Positions 36,598 to 48,486 of a stretch of 64,000 nucleotides of DNA are shown piece after piece; position 1 is the stretch's first letter; every line of letters starts with the position of its first letter. The position numbers and the translations under genes are program-made. The stretch comes from Excoecaria cochinchinensis (Eukaryota > Streptophyta > Magnoliopsida > Malpighiales > Euphorbiaceae). The stretch lies in the NCBI GenBank assembly GCA_947683425.1, contig CANTUQ010000109.1, positions 1,890,501 to 1,954,500 on the forward strand, in the 5' to 3' direction. The notes under the pieces were generated by a model. That model was given only the letters and a program-made list of their open reading frames with translations, was not told the origin of the DNA and did not search any database.

Positions 36598-39468
36598 ATG
36601 AATAAGAGTTGGATGTATAGCATGAAATGGTCTAAGGAGTACATAGAAGGAGTACGATCTTTTATGAATTTCGTAGGAAATCATATGGGAAAAGATTGTG
36701 ACATCCGATGTCCATGTACAAGTTGTATGAACTTATATTTTAGAAGTCAAAAAACAGTTGAGGATCATTTATTGGTTCAAGGGATAGATAAATGTTATTA
36801 GATATGGTTTTATCATGGAGAAACATCTAATCCCATTGAGGATGGTGATTACCAAAAAAGAGTGTGATATGTCTAATGAGAATTTAGATGAAGAAGATGA
36901 TGGGATTTTTGACTTGCTACATGAATTGGGTGAAAAATATTACCAAAAGGATAAAACTTATGAGCAAAATGAAGAACATAACACTTATCCAACAGTCCTA
37001 CCTGATTATCTTGAATCTATTATGAGGGATGCTAATACAAAGTTATATCCTTGATGTAAGAAATTTTTAAAGTTTTCTTTTATTATTAAGTTGCTCCATT
37101 TAAAAGTATATAACAAGATAAGTAACAAAGCAATAGATATGTTGTTGAAGTTAATTAAAGAAGTATTACCTGAAGGAGAGGTACTTCCAAGTTCTTATTA
37201 CGAGGCAAAAAAGTTTCTGCGAGATCTTGGGTTAGGATATGAGTCCATTCATGCTTGTAAGTATGACTGTGTCTTATTCTGGAAAGAAAATAAAAATGAT
37301 GAGTGTTGTCCCACATGTGGCACTTTTAGGTGGAAAATTAATGATGGGAAGGGAAAAAAGATAGCGCATAAAGTTTTACGGTACTTTCCAGTAAAGCCCA
37401 GGTTGCAAAGATTATTTATGTCCCATAAAATATCAAAGAAAATGGTTTGACATCATGAAAATCGTGTTGATGATGAATATATGAGGCACCCAGCTGATTC
37501 TGAAGCTTGGAAGGACTTTGATAATAAGTTTCCTTGGTTCGCAAATGATCCTCGCAATGTAAGGCTTGCTTTAGCTGCAGATGGTTTTAATCCATTTGGT
37601 AATTTAAGTAGCACATATAGTATGTGGCCTGTGATTTTATGGCCATTGAATCTTCCACCTTGGGATTGCATGAAACCACCATTTTTTATGATGTCCTTGT
37701 TAATTCTAGGACCCAAGTCTCTAGGAAAAGATATTGATGTCTACTTACGGCCATTAATAGATGAGTTAAAGGAATTATGGATAGAAGGGATTGAAACATT
37801 TGATGTTTCTTGTCAAAATAGTTTCCAAATGCGTGCAGCTGTATTATGGACTATAAATGACTTTCCTGCATATGGTGATTTATCGGGTTAGAGTACTAAG
37901 GGTTATATGGCATGTCCAATTTGCAATGATCAAACTTGCTCCCAGTTATTGCGCAACAAGATATATTACATGGGACATTGTCGGTTCTTACCAAAAAATC
38001 AAAGTTGGAGAAAGAGTAGGAAGTTTAATGGTGAGAGAGAATATTGAATTAAATAGAGATGAAGTGTTAAGACAGCTAGAAAAATTGACTATTGTGGCAC
38101 CCGGGAAACATCTAACTAATAGAAAGAGAAAACGCAGAAGCTTATATTGCCAAAGAGTGTACTAAGGGTCGATTGCAAAAGCTTATATTGCCAAAGAGTG
38201 TATAAGTTTTTGCTCTATGTGTTTGAAGGGTATTGAAACTCGTTTTAATCGTGGTGAGCGAAATTATGACCTTTGCAATGATGGTGGTCTATCAATTTTT
38301 TCACAAAAGTGTCGACCTTATGGTGCAACAAAATATATCGAGTTATCAAATGAAATATTCAATATGGCACAGTAGTTCGTCTTGCAAAATTGTGAAGAGG
38401 TTGAGCAATATTTTGAGTAAGTACATACACGAACTTATGACTATGATATTAAGATGAATGCAAAACTTACAGGCACAAAGAAGAACTACAGTTAGAAGGC
38501 TGTAAAAACATTGAGCAAACCCACAAAGAGAAATTTCCAATATGGTTTCGTCAACATGTAAGCTTTGTATTTAGCATAATATGGATTTAAAATTTAAATA
38601 TAATCAAACAAGCTCTCTAAATTATTTTATTTGCTTTATCTAGATGTCACAGTTATACAGCAAGGAACAATCAAATGTATTTGAAGCTTTGTATGCACTT
38701 TCATGTGCACCACATAGGTGTGTTAAGAAGTACAGTGGGTGCATAGTGAATGGAGTGAGGTTTCTCACTAAGGAACGTGACAGCAAGTGTAGAAGTCAGA
38801 ATAGTGGCATTTCTGTTAAGGGAAATCATGGTGATGAAATTGTAGATTTTTATGGGGTATTAGATGATATTATTCAACTAGACTATGTGAATGACAAACA
38901 TGTTATACTTTTCAAGTGTGAATGGTTTGACCTTGGTAGGAAAAAAAAAGGGATTCAAAAGGAAGGGAGTATAACTAGTGTCAAAGTTAATGGGAGGTGG
39001 TACAAAAATGGTTCTTATATTTTAGCAGAACAAGCAAAACAAGTTTTTTATATCAATAATCCTAAGCTAGGGAGTGAATGGCAAGTGGTGCAACCATTTC
39101 AACATAGACATATTTATGACATTGATGAGATCCAAGATGAAGCTTTAAATATAGATGAAGTTATTGAAGATGGAGTGTACCAGGAGAATAGGATTGATGA
39201 AGAACTTGAAGTGGATACCACTGAAATCCCTGTGTTAAATAGATTGGATATAGACACCGAGGACCTGGATTCATTGATAATCCCAAGTCTCCCTAAAGTG
39301 GATGGCAATGAAAATATCATTAATGACAATCAAGATGATGATGAGGTTGTCTTAGATGATACTTTGGTTGATTATTGTAATAGTGATGAAGATGTTGGCA
39401 GCTTAATTGATCGTGATGCAGATGATGATGAAGATAAAGAAGAAGATGATGATGATGGCATCATATGA
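36598..39468 (+). pseudogene. CACTA TNPD-type transposase, internally deleted
   Basis: Fragments in order: Transpos_assoc domain (36598-36840; WMYSMKWSKEYIEGV and CPCTSCMN), a linker, the Transposase_21 (Tnp2) N-terminal half (37091-38130; CPTCGTFRW, FPWFANDPRNVRLALAADGF, NLPPWDCMK), a DUF4218-like remnant near 38170-38270 (AKECISFCSMCLKGIETRFN), and the C-terminal DUF4216 region in a last exon from 38644 (FYGVLDDIIQLDY, WYKNGSYILAEQAKQVFY) with a long acidic tail ending at 39468. Stops fall at 36799, 37448 and 37889, among others. The second half of Tnp2, which should hold the later catalytic residue, and most of DUF4218 are missing between about 38130 and 38165. A 23-bp repeated sequence marks that junction. 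Confidence 0.88.
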
Positions 39469-39725
39469 TTGGCTTTCAGTTGTGATAATTTAGGACCTCC
39501 TACATTGTTACAGTTTTAAATGTTATGGCTTTTTTTGCATCAATTTCAGTTATCAATTGAATTATTTTCTGCATAGCTGCATTTTAAATAAGGATGTTAA
39601 TTTTTTTTTTAATCTGCCATTAATATAGTGTATTTTATATGATAAAACCTATCATTATTAATATTTTTTTTTTCACCACAAATTGTTCATTCATTTTTAT
39701 TGATGAAATCCATACAGGTTAAATA

Positions 39726-41494
39726 ATGGCTCCTGGTAAGACAATTGCTCCTGGTACCCTCAAGAGACATGCTAAATCATCCAATCATTCAAGCATCAGA
39801 GGACTCTTGGATAGGATGAATCATGTAAGTACTAGGAAAATATCTTCATTAGAAAATGAAAAATCCTCAAAGATCACAACAAAGACACGCAGTCAAGTTT
39901 TAACAGAAGAATCACCAATAGATTCCTCACCTAACCAAGGAAATTCAAGTGCTCCTGTTCCATCAGAAGAATCACCACATGGTTCCTCACTGAACATAGG
40001 TTTTGAATTTTAAATTTTGAACTAGCGATATATGTTAGGCTATTTGCATTATTTTAAGGCAGCCTATATATTTGACTTTTATTATTTCATTTTACAGGAA
40101 CTAATTCTAAAAAGAGGGTTCGAGGACAAACTATGGGAAAAAATATTATAAAGGCCGTAGCTACTATAGGAAGTAAAATGAAGATTAATGTGGATACTGA
40201 TATAGGAAGGCCAGTAACAACAGATGCATCATCAAAATTTGCAAGTCAGATCGAAGTTGTGACTCGAGATGTCATTTCAGTACCTGTTAAATGGTCAGAA
40301 TTGAAGAAAGATGATTTAGATCCAGCCTTTCGCCACTTGGATGTAAATCAATATATTAATCTTTGTGAGATATTATTATTTGTCTTATCTCTCTTCCATA
40401 TTTAAGATATAAAATTTGAATAAATGCAAATGTACATGGATGTGAATATGGATGATCCAGGAGTAAAAGATTGCTTGATAGAAAGGTTCAAAAGTAGTAC
40501 TCGACAAGAGCATTACAGGTTGCATCAGTATTTCAAAAAATTTAATTCTGTAGAAGAGGCTAAGATGAATAAGCCTGAAAAGTATGCTGATTCTAAAAAA
40601 TGGAAAGAACTTTGCGATCATTTTGCATCAAAGAAATTCAAGGTATATATTTTTAAGTTAGTTTTATTGTCTTGAAATGCAAAGATGAGATGGTGTATAT
40701 GCACTTGAATGAAGATGTAAATATATATTTCAATAACTTTTTTATTTCTCTTGACAAATGCTCACATTTCATAATTTTATAAAGGTCAAAAGTGTGAAAA
40801 ATTCTTCAAAGAGAAATAAGGTCAAAGCTCCTCATATATCTAGTAGAAAGCCTTTTACTATTCGCAGACATGAAATTGTAAGTATTTTGTTAACTTATCT
40901 TTGCAAATTTCACCTTAATTGAATTAATGATTATTCTAATTATTATGTTTTTTTTAATAGTCTCAACATGAATTGAACGGCGAACCATGTGGTAGGATTG
41001 ATCTTTATAAGCAAACCCATTATTCAATTCGAAAAGATTGGTCATCTCAACAAGCAGCCGAAAATTGGGTAAGTAATTAATATACAAGTTTTGTAATGTA
41101 ATTAGTTTATTTTGAGACTTACATAATTTCTATTTTCTTTTAATTTCTTGTGATAGAATTTAATGATAGAGAAGCGAAACCAATATAATGAGCAAGATAT
41201 TCAAAAGACTGAAGATGAAATTGTTCAAGAAGTCCTTGGCCTTGGACTGGTTATATAAAAGGCCTTGGATATGGTCCAAAACCTCCTTCAAGACGATTAT
41301 CATCGGACTACATTGCTACACAAAAACTTCAAAATGAACTTTCTAATACTCAAGAAAAGTTGAGTGAGTTTCAGTCAGAAGTGAACATACTTAAGAGTCA
41401 GGTGACTGATTGTGAGACAAAAGAAAGCGAGATGAATTCCACTATCCATAAACTGCTTGACATTTTAAAATCAAACGGGATGAATGTCGATTGA
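39726..41494 (+). pseudogene. CACTA accessory gene, Transposase_24 type (TNPA-like)
   Basis: A multi-exon gene for the second CACTA protein, which in known elements binds the subterminal repeats. Exon 1 39726-39999 (MAPGKTIAPGTLKRHAKS), exon 2 40098-40364 (KKRVRGQTMGKNIIK, VPVKWSELKKDDLDPAF); donor, acceptor and phase agree. Later exon-like pieces: 40440-40640 (YRLHQYFKKFNSVEEA), near 40786-40878, 40961-41068 (GRIDLYKQTHYS) and 41159-41494, ending in a coiled-coil-like tail (LQNELSNTQEKLSEFQSEVN). An in-frame TGA or a missing acceptor between exons 2 and 3 and a frame break near 41258 suggest decay. Confidence 0.8.
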
Positions 41495-42530
41495 ATTCTC
41501 CAATGTAAGTTTTATATACTTGTGCATTTATTTTTGCAATGTTCAATGACATGAAAATAGTTGAAAATATTTGAAAATAGTTGCAGATTTTTACATTGGT
41601 TTTTATGTTTTCTTGTTTTATTCTGATGGGCAAATTTAAATGGTAAAGATTATGTATGTTTTACTTGTATTTGATTTTTAAACTCTTTGACTTTCTTGGT
41701 ATCTCATGTTTTAGTGATTTTTAATTTTGCAGTTCTTTAATTTAGGTTCATTCCAAATTGTTCAATTGATAGCGATGTTTATGAATTTTCAGGTAACAAG
41801 TGTAACTTCTCTTTTATTTACGTCAATGTGATACTTGTGCATTTATTTTTAGCCGATAGTTTTGATGTATTAATATTATACCTTTGTATTTTGTATAATT
41901 GAATTGAGTACTGAAATTGGATTATATAAGTATATTATAAGATATGGTGTGTGAGATTGGATCTAAATTGGAGGATGGGCAAACTTGTGTTGGAGTTTGA
42001 ATTGAAGTGGGGTGAATAAATATATGATTATTTGAAGTGTAAAGATTTTATTGATTACAGGGGGATAGGCAATATTATAGAGGGAACTCTGCCGAAATTT
42101 CGGTAGAATTAAGTGACATATTTGTATTTTGATTGAATGAATAATAAAACTAAATAGCTATAGGGCATATGGGTATAGTGAAAGGATAAAAAAAAATAAT
42201 AATTACCTGAATTTCGCAATAATTTGAAGAGTAGTTTAAGAAAATCAAGTAATCGTGCAGTATCGTTGGAATCGTAGTGTGTATAAATGAAGGGTGTTAC
42301 ATGATCGAGTTTTTTTTATCTAATATAAGATTTTTTTTTTTTGCAGGAATAGGATGCAAATTTTGAAGTTTCAACAAATTTTATTTCTTGATTAGGATGC
42401 AAATTTAATTTTTTGTATTAGACAGTATGTTTTTTTTTAATTAACCTTTTATTTGAATAAATACATTATATTAGATTTTCTTTAGAAATTTAATTAATTG
42501 TATGACATTAAATTTAAAATATGTCATTTT
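41495..42530 (+). other. 3' arm of the CACTA element
   Basis: Noncoding sequence downstream of the accessory gene, including a likely 3' untranslated region. No further gene is seen before the right subterminal repeats. Confidence 0.55.
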
Positions 42531-43243
42531 TACTACAATGCATATATGATAAGTATATTTGTCATAATTTGTCGACTTATTAGTTCATAAATAACGATAT
42601 AATGTTCATAATTACGATATTAATATTGTAATAAAAAAATATAATTTAATGACAATAAAAAATTGTCACTAAAACTATTTTTTGTGACAATTATTTTTAT
42701 CCCTATTTATGTCACTAAAATGTAACGTAATATGACGATTTATATTCATCATTAATACACATTATTTTAATGACGAAATCATTTTTCGTCACTTAAAGTA
42801 TTAGATTTAGTGACGAAATTAAATATTTTATGACGAAAATTATATTTATTTATGACGATAATTACGTAACCAATACTTAATGGTTTTAATCAAAAGCAGA
42901 GTTTCGTCATTAAAAATATTTAATTTCGTGACGAATTTTAAATTTGTCATAAAAATATCAATCTTTAGTGACGATAAACAATATAATGTGACGAAATATA
43001 ATTTTATTTATGACATAATTTTTGTCATGAAAAGTAAGAACTAAAGATGACGATAATCATTTTCGTCACAAAAAATATACTTACGGTGACAAAAAAGTAA
43101 ATCGTCACGTAAACTTTTATGTTATGCGCCTACCGTTACGTTCTCTGTGACGATAAAAAATCGTCACCTTATCTTTTCAGCGACGAAAAATGAATTTTTC
43201 ATGACAATTTTTTGCGTCATAAAAAGTCAAATTTCTTGTAGTG
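42531..43243 (-). repeat. Right subterminal repeats and TIR of the CACTA element
   Basis: Dense TGACGAAA/TTTCGTCA motifs in both orientations, ending AAATTTCTTGTAGTG, the inverse of the left terminus. Confidence 0.88.
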
Positions 43244-43912
43244 GCAGTTTTAAGCTCTAGTTGAGAGACAGGCTGGGAAGAATCTCAAGTGTATCCGGAC
43301 AGACAATGGTGGGGAATACATAGGCCCTTTTGATGCATATTATAGACAATAAGGTATTCGGCACCAAAAGACTCCTCCAAAGACCCCGCAGCTGAATGGT
43401 TTAGCAAAGAGGATAAACAGGACATTGGTTGAGCGAGTTAGATGTGTGTTATCACATGCAGGATTGCCTAGATCATTTTGGGATGAGGTTTTGAGTACTG
43501 TGGTATATGTTTTAAATCTAACACCCTGTGTTCCTTTGCATTTTGATGTTCCTGACAGTGTTTGGAACGGTAAAGATGTTTCTTATGATCACTTGCGCGT
43601 CTTTGGATGTAAAGCTTTTGTGCATATTCCAAAAGATGAGAGATCTAAGGTTGATGTGAAGACTAGGCAATGTGTGTTCATTGGCTATGGACAAGATAAA
43701 ATGGGTTACAAGTTGTATAATCCAATTACAAAAAAAATTGTGACAAGCCGAGATGTTATCTTTATGGAAGATCAGACTTTGAAAGATGTTGAGAAGGCAG
43801 AGACAGTTCCTCAGCGTGCTGATGATCTTATTAATTTGGATCCAGTTTCTCCTCAGCATGCTGATATGCAGACTGGAGATGATGATCAGAATGCTGACCA
43901 ACAGGGTACTAA
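43244..43912 (+). pseudogene. Copia integrase core, second part
   Basis: Continuation of the integrase after the CACTA insertion: CIRTDNGGEY near 43290, KTPPKTPQLNGLAKRINRTL near 43370-43420, then VERVRCVLSHAGLPRSFWDE and the C-terminal region HLRVFGCKAFVHIPKDERSK. Stop codons lie near 43250 and 43350. The longest clean frame begins at 43425. The frame is interrupted at 43913 by the hAT-type element and resumes after 45459 with the duplicated GGTACTAA. Confidence 0.88.
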
Positions 43913-44610
43913 CAATGTTGTGAAAACCGGACAGGACCGGCCGGTTGAACCGATTTAATCGGGAACCGGCTGCTGGTCCGGTTTTCAAAACATCAAAAAT
44001 CGGAATGCATTTAAAATCGGATTGACCCGGATTAACCCGGAAAGAACCGGTGAACCGGCAAACCGGGAAGAACCGGGTTTTGGTCAAAAGACACCAAACA
44101 GTGCCGTCTTGATTGGAAAAAAAAAAGGAAAAAAAAATAAGTTGTGACTTGCGAGGGATTAGTTAGGGCAGAAAAGGTAGAGCAGCGATCACATTTCTCC
44201 TTCTTCACCAGCTCACTCCATTTTCCCATTTTCTTCCCTCTGTTTTGGATTTTCTTCGGTCACACCTCATCTCCAAGTCGCACCGCCATCGTCGAACCGC
44301 CGCACCCCTGCTGTTCCTCCTTCTTCGAGAGACTCTGGTGATTTTCTTTCTTCAGGTAATGGGATTTACGATTCTTATTAGTAGCTTAATTTGAAGATGT
44401 GCTGTTTGGCTTCTGTGTTTATGATTAGTCCTTTGCTTATGGGTCGTGCTTGAACTATGGGATTCAAACATAGATTAAGTTACTAACTTTATAGAAATGG
44501 AAGTCTAGTTGCTGAAATTAAAGGGTGGGATTTGCTGTATATTTGATAATGAAGCAGAGATTCATGGTTTCTTATACAAATTTTAAAGAAATTTTAGTTT
44601 ATGCATTGAT

Positions 44611-44611
<1 letters not shown>

Positions 44612-44660
<49 letters not shown>

Positions 44661-44920
44661 CATTTAATAAATAAATCTGGAAAAGCTAAAAGAATTGGAA
44701 AGGTGCTCTAAAGGTGCTTGATAAAATGTGCAAGTGAGATTCATTTTTGTAAATGTTGTTCACGTAGGGACTTAACTTTAATTTCCTGTAAAAATTGCTG
44801 TCTTTTACTATATATTCTGGAATTTAGCATTTAAATTTTATATATATATATATATATAAAGTTGAAGAAAACGTATACATATATGCTGCTAATCTCCATT
44901 TTATAATTTGAGTGTTAGGA

Positions 44921-44984
<64 letters not shown>

Positions 44985-45039
44985 AAGAAACGTATACATA
45001 TATGCTGCTAATCTCCATTTTATAATTTGAGTGTTAGGA

Positions 45040-45073
<34 letters not shown>

Positions 45074-45075
45074 AA
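44612..45075. repeat. (TA)n tracts with a repeated 60-70 bp link
   Basis: TA runs at about 44612-44656, 44839-44859, 44923-44980 and 45041-45070. Three of them are separated by copies of a unit containing CGTATACATATATGCTGCTA and ATAATTTGAGTGTTAGGACC. Open frames of Ile/Tyr repeats over these runs are artefacts. Confidence 0.88.
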
Positions 45076-45103
45076 GAAACGCATACATATATGCTGCTAA
45101 TCT

Positions 45104-45381
45104 CCATTTTATAATTTGAGTGTTAGGACCAGTATATATTAATCTCTCCATGAAAAGCATAATTTATTTTGTTTGACCACATTTAAATATGTGCATTTAT
45201 AATAATATTTAAAAATAAAAAATAAAAACTCCGAGTCAACCCCCATTTTATAATTTGAGTGTTAGGACCAGTATATATTAATCTCTCCATGAAAAGCATA
45301 ATTTATTTTGTTTGACCACATTTAAATATGTGCATTTATAATAATATTTAAAAATAAAAAATAAAAACTCCGAGTCAACCC
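45104..45381 (+). repeat. Exact 139-bp tandem duplication
   Basis: Two adjacent copies (45104-45242 and 45243-45381) appear identical by eye. Each begins CCATTTTATAATTTGAGTGT and ends CTCCGAGTCAACCC. The duplication lies inside the hAT-type element and postdates it. Confidence 0.9.
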
Positions 45382-45459
45382 GGTCCAACCAGTTGACCCA
45401 TGACTCAGTTGGTAAGCCGAGTCAATATCCGGTCCGGTTCTGAAAACATTGGGTACTAA

Positions 45460-46324
45460 TAATGTTGATGCTCCACAATAAGTTGATATGGATGAGATTG
45501 TCCATGAGGAGTTACCAGTACCAGATGCACCACCATTTGTTCCACTTAGGCGGTCTGTTAGAAATCGTCATTCTTCTACACGGTATTCTGCTGATGAGTA
45601 TGTGCTATTGACTGATGGAGGAGAACCTGAAAATTATGCAGAAGCCATGGAAAATGAGCACAAGAAGAAGGGGATTGATGCCATGCAAAATGAAATGAAG
45701 TCCTTGTATGAGAATAACACCTTTGAGTTGGTGGAGTTGCCTAAAGGCAAACGAGTTTTGAAGAACAAGTGGGTGTACAAAGTGAAGCAAGATGAGAACT
45801 CTTCACAACCACGATACAAAACTAGATTGGTGGTCAAAGGATTTAGCCAGAAGAAAGGTATTGATTTTGATGAGATTTTTTCTCCAGTTGTGAAAATGGC
45901 ATCTATTCGTGTTGTTCTCGGTTTAGCAGCCAGTCTTGATTTGGAGGTTGAGCAGATGGATGTCAAAAGTGTTTTTCCCTATGGTGACTTGGATAAGGAG
46001 ATTTACATAGAGCAACCTAAAGGGTTTCAGATGAAAGGCAAAGAGAGATATGTGTGTAGACTTCAGAAAAGTCTATATGGTTTAAAGCAAGCACCAAGGC
46101 AGTGGTGCAAAAAGTTTGAGTTTATTATGGGGGAGCAAGGCTACCAAAAGACTAATTCAGATCACTGTGTATTTGTTCAAAGATTTGGTAGTAATGATTT
46201 TATCATTTTATTGATGTATGTTGATGACATGTTAATTGTTGGAAAGAATGCTGGAAGGATTGCCCAATTGAAACAACAGTTGAGTAAGTCTTTTACTATG
46301 AAAGACTTAGGGCCAGCAAAATAA
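45460..46324 (+). pseudogene. Copia reverse transcriptase
   Basis: After a stop at 45479-45481 a 278-codon frame covers most of the copia RT: KNKWVYKVKQDENSSQPRYK, KGFSQKKGIDFDEIFSPVVK, VEQMDVKSVFPYGDLDKEIY, SLYGLKQAPRQW, and the catalytic LLMYVDDMLIVG. It ends at a TAA near LGPAK that reflects a frameshift, not the true end. Confidence 0.93.
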
Positions 46325-47188
46325 ATCTTGGCATTAAAATTACTCGAAATAGGGCTGCCAAGAAATTACATATATCATAGGAAAAGTACATTAAAAATGT
46401 GCTTTGCAGGTTCAACATGGATAAAGCTAAAGTGGTTAGTTCTCATCTTACAACCAACTTTAAGCTAACTGAAAAATATTGCCCTTCTACTGAGAAAGAG
46501 AAGAAAGAGATGGATAGAGTTCCATATGCCTCAGCTGTAGGAAGTTTGATGTATGTTATGGTGTGGACATGGCCTGATATAGCTCATGTAGTAGGTGTTA
46601 TTAGTCATTTTCTGTCAAATCCGGGTAGGAAGCATTTGGAAGCAGTTAAGTGGATATTTAGATATCTTGGGGGTACTTCCAAATTGGGGTCTTATATTTG
46701 GAAATGGAAAGCCAGTACTAGTTGGATATACAGATTCTGATATGGCAGGAGACAAGGATAGTCACAAATCAACTTCTGAGTATTTGATAACTTTTGCAGG
46801 GGGGATTGTGTCATGGGAATCAAGACTGCAAAAGTGTGTTGTACTTTCTATTACAGAGGCCGAGTATATAGCAGCAATGGAAGCAAGTAAGGAGATGTTA
46901 TGGTTGAAGAGGTTTGTACAAGAGCTAGACTTCAAGCCACAACGCTATGTAGTGCTTTGTGATCATCAAAGCGTGATTCATCTTGCTAAAAGCTCAACTT
47001 ACCATAAGAAAACAAAACATATTGATGTGATGTATCATTGGATTACAGATGCTCTTGAAAAGAAGCTATTTGAACTTGATAAAGTTCATACCAATGATAA
47101 TGATTCCGATATGTTGACCAAAGCTTTAGTTAAGGAGAAGCTAAAGGTGTGTTGCTCTATCACCGGGAAGGCGGAATATTCCTCATAG
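46325..47188 (+). pseudogene. Copia RT end and RNase H, frameshifted
   Basis: Continuation of pol in shifted frames: a TAG at about 46378-46380, the segment PYASAVGSLMYVMVWTWPDI (46523-46582), a second frameshift near 46680, then RNase H with GYTDSDMAGDKDSHKSTS, LSITEAEYIAAMEASKE and KHIDVMYHWI. It ends at a stop at 47186-47188, 17 bp before the 3' LTR. Confidence 0.92.
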
Positions 47189-47190
47189 TC

Positions 47191-47205
47191 AGATAGAGGG
47201 AGATT
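47191..47205 (+). other. Polypurine tract of the copia element
   Basis: AGATAGAGGGAGATT lies directly before the 3' LTR. Confidence 0.7.
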
Positions 47206-48087
47206 TGTTGGGTTTCTTCTGACCCATGAGGAGAGAGCCCAAATATTGGCCCTTGTATCAGGTGTATAAAGAGTATAAATACAGATGAATAAGTTATATA
47301 ATATATAGCATGATGAGTGAGAGTTGAAGAAAAAAAAAACTGCATTTTTCTAACACATAACAGTCCCATAATTTCCTCATTTTTTGGTGATTCAGCCATT
47401 GGATCGAGCTGAAATTTGGAAAGAAGTTTTTTCACACGTCGATCTTTATTTTCAACGGTGAAAATCGGATTATGAATTTCATGGTTGAGACAACAGATTT
47501 TTCTTTTACACAAACCAGTACCATGAATTCTTTACTTTCTGCAGATTGAACCGTTGGATTGACCTGCATTTTGGATAAAATCTTCCTCACATCCTGATAT
47601 TTATTATCAACGGTAAGGATCGAATTCTGACATCCAGAGGTCAGTTCGTGGCTGGGACAGAATTCAAATTTCTGGATATTAGCTCTCTTCTTTTTGTCTT
47701 TGATTTATTTCATATATTTTAATGTTTATTCCAAGATTATGATGATAATGATAATGATCCTATGCCTCTATTTTTGTTTAAAGAATATTTGGTATAATAG
47801 GCAGAATATATATTGTATTTACCCATTATTTGATAGTAGAAGATTTAAAAGGTTTAAGAGTCCCGTGGTTTTTACTCCTTACATCGAGAAAGTTTTTCAC
47901 GTAAAAATTTTGCGTGTTCTTGTATTAATTGTGGCTGTAGAATCCAAAATTTATTGTTGTAGTATTTATTTTAAATATTGTTTTACTTGTTAGTTTACTT
48001 TAAAGATTTATTCGAATAAGAAAAAATAAACAACAAAAATTCATTTCCTATATTTTGTATTTCCGTTGTTGGTCAAGTTTCCCATCA
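47206..48087 (+). repeat. 3' LTR of the copia element
   Basis: Begins TGTTGGGTTT, ends TTCCCATCA, with TATAAATA at 47274-47281. It is diverged from the 5' LTR by many substitutions and small indels, and followed by the duplication ATTGG. Confidence 0.93.
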
Positions 48088-48092
48088 ATTGG

Positions 48093-48486
48093 ATTCTACA
48101 ATTTCAAATTTCCAAATAAAATTAAAATAAAAAAAAAAGGGGGGCAAATGATTTTAGTCCGTACGCCTTTCACGTTTCAACCATGTGCAAACAAGTTGTG
48201 AAACATTTTTGCAATTAGGTCCTCATTCTTTTATTTTTGAACTTATAAGTACTTTTGTGTGGGGTCCAATTTAATTTTCAACAGTATGAATTGACAGAAA
48301 GTGGGTGTCACATATTAATACGGTTAGCTTCACATAATCACCTTTCTTTGGAAATTCACTACTGTTTTGCTGGTCCCTCATTATTTATTCATGTCCGGTT
48401 GCATTATTTAAATTTTTATGTAACTTGTGGATAACTCTATTTTAATTAGTTTATATTCACATATCTCAGTAAATAAATGGAATGAT
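48093..48486. other. Spacer between copia element and foldback repeat
   Basis: About 390 bp of AT-rich DNA with a run of G at 48139-48143. I see no gene or element end. Confidence 0.6.

Larger units (their letters stand above)
32541..43243 (+). mobile_element. CACTA (En/Spm) transposon inside the copia integrase
   Basis: The ends are CACTACAAGAAATTTGAC with TTTTTGTGACG following on the left, and the near-identical inverse on the right, a TIR of about 28 bp. Subterminal regions of about 700 bp at each end are full of TGACGAAA/TTTCGTCA repeats. Inside are a TNPD-type transposase gene and a second gene of the TNPA/Transposase_24 kind, the standard CACTA pair. The 3-bp target duplication is not clear: AAG lies on the left and GCA on the right. 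The transposase has lost part of its core, so the copy is probably non-autonomous despite intact ends. Confidence 0.95.
43913..45451 (+). mobile_element. hAT-type non-autonomous element with ACCGG-rich ends
   Basis: A 1539-bp insertion flanked by the 8-bp duplication GGTACTAA (43905-43912 and 45452-45459). The ends are CAATGTT...AACATTG and continue as degenerate GAAAACCGGAC / GTCCGGTTCTGAAAAC inverted repeats. The 8-bp duplication and this terminal type fit hAT. It carries many ACCGG motifs at the ends, a T/C-rich leader-like segment (44200-44360) and several (TA)n minisatellites, but no transposase. Confidence 0.92.
30008..48087 (+). mobile_element. Ty1/copia retrotransposon split by two DNA transposons
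   Basis: LTRs of 869 bp (30008-30876) and 882 bp (47206-48087) start TGTTGGG and end CCCATCA or TCCATCA, flanked by the 5-bp duplication ATTGG (30003-30007 and 48088-48092). Order gag, protease, integrase, RT and RNase H is that of Ty1/copia; the HMSEKGM-type pre-integrase region suggests the Tork (Tnt1-like) clade. Removing the CACTA (32541-43243) and hAT-type (43913-45451) insertions leaves about 5.8 kb, normal for a copia element. LTRs differ at about one position in ten over the first 200 bp by eye, so this is an old insertion. Confidence 0.94.

Noticed and set aside
39114..39329. Ser-rich minus-strand frame
   Set aside because: Antisense of the acidic Asp/Glu tail of the CACTA transposase.
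44824..45107. Ile/Tyr repeat open frames
   Set aside because: Translation of (TA)n microsatellites inside a hAT-type element.
47694..47993. 99-codon plus-strand frame in the copia 3' LTR
   Set aside because: LTR sequence; the equivalent frame is broken in the 5' LTR.
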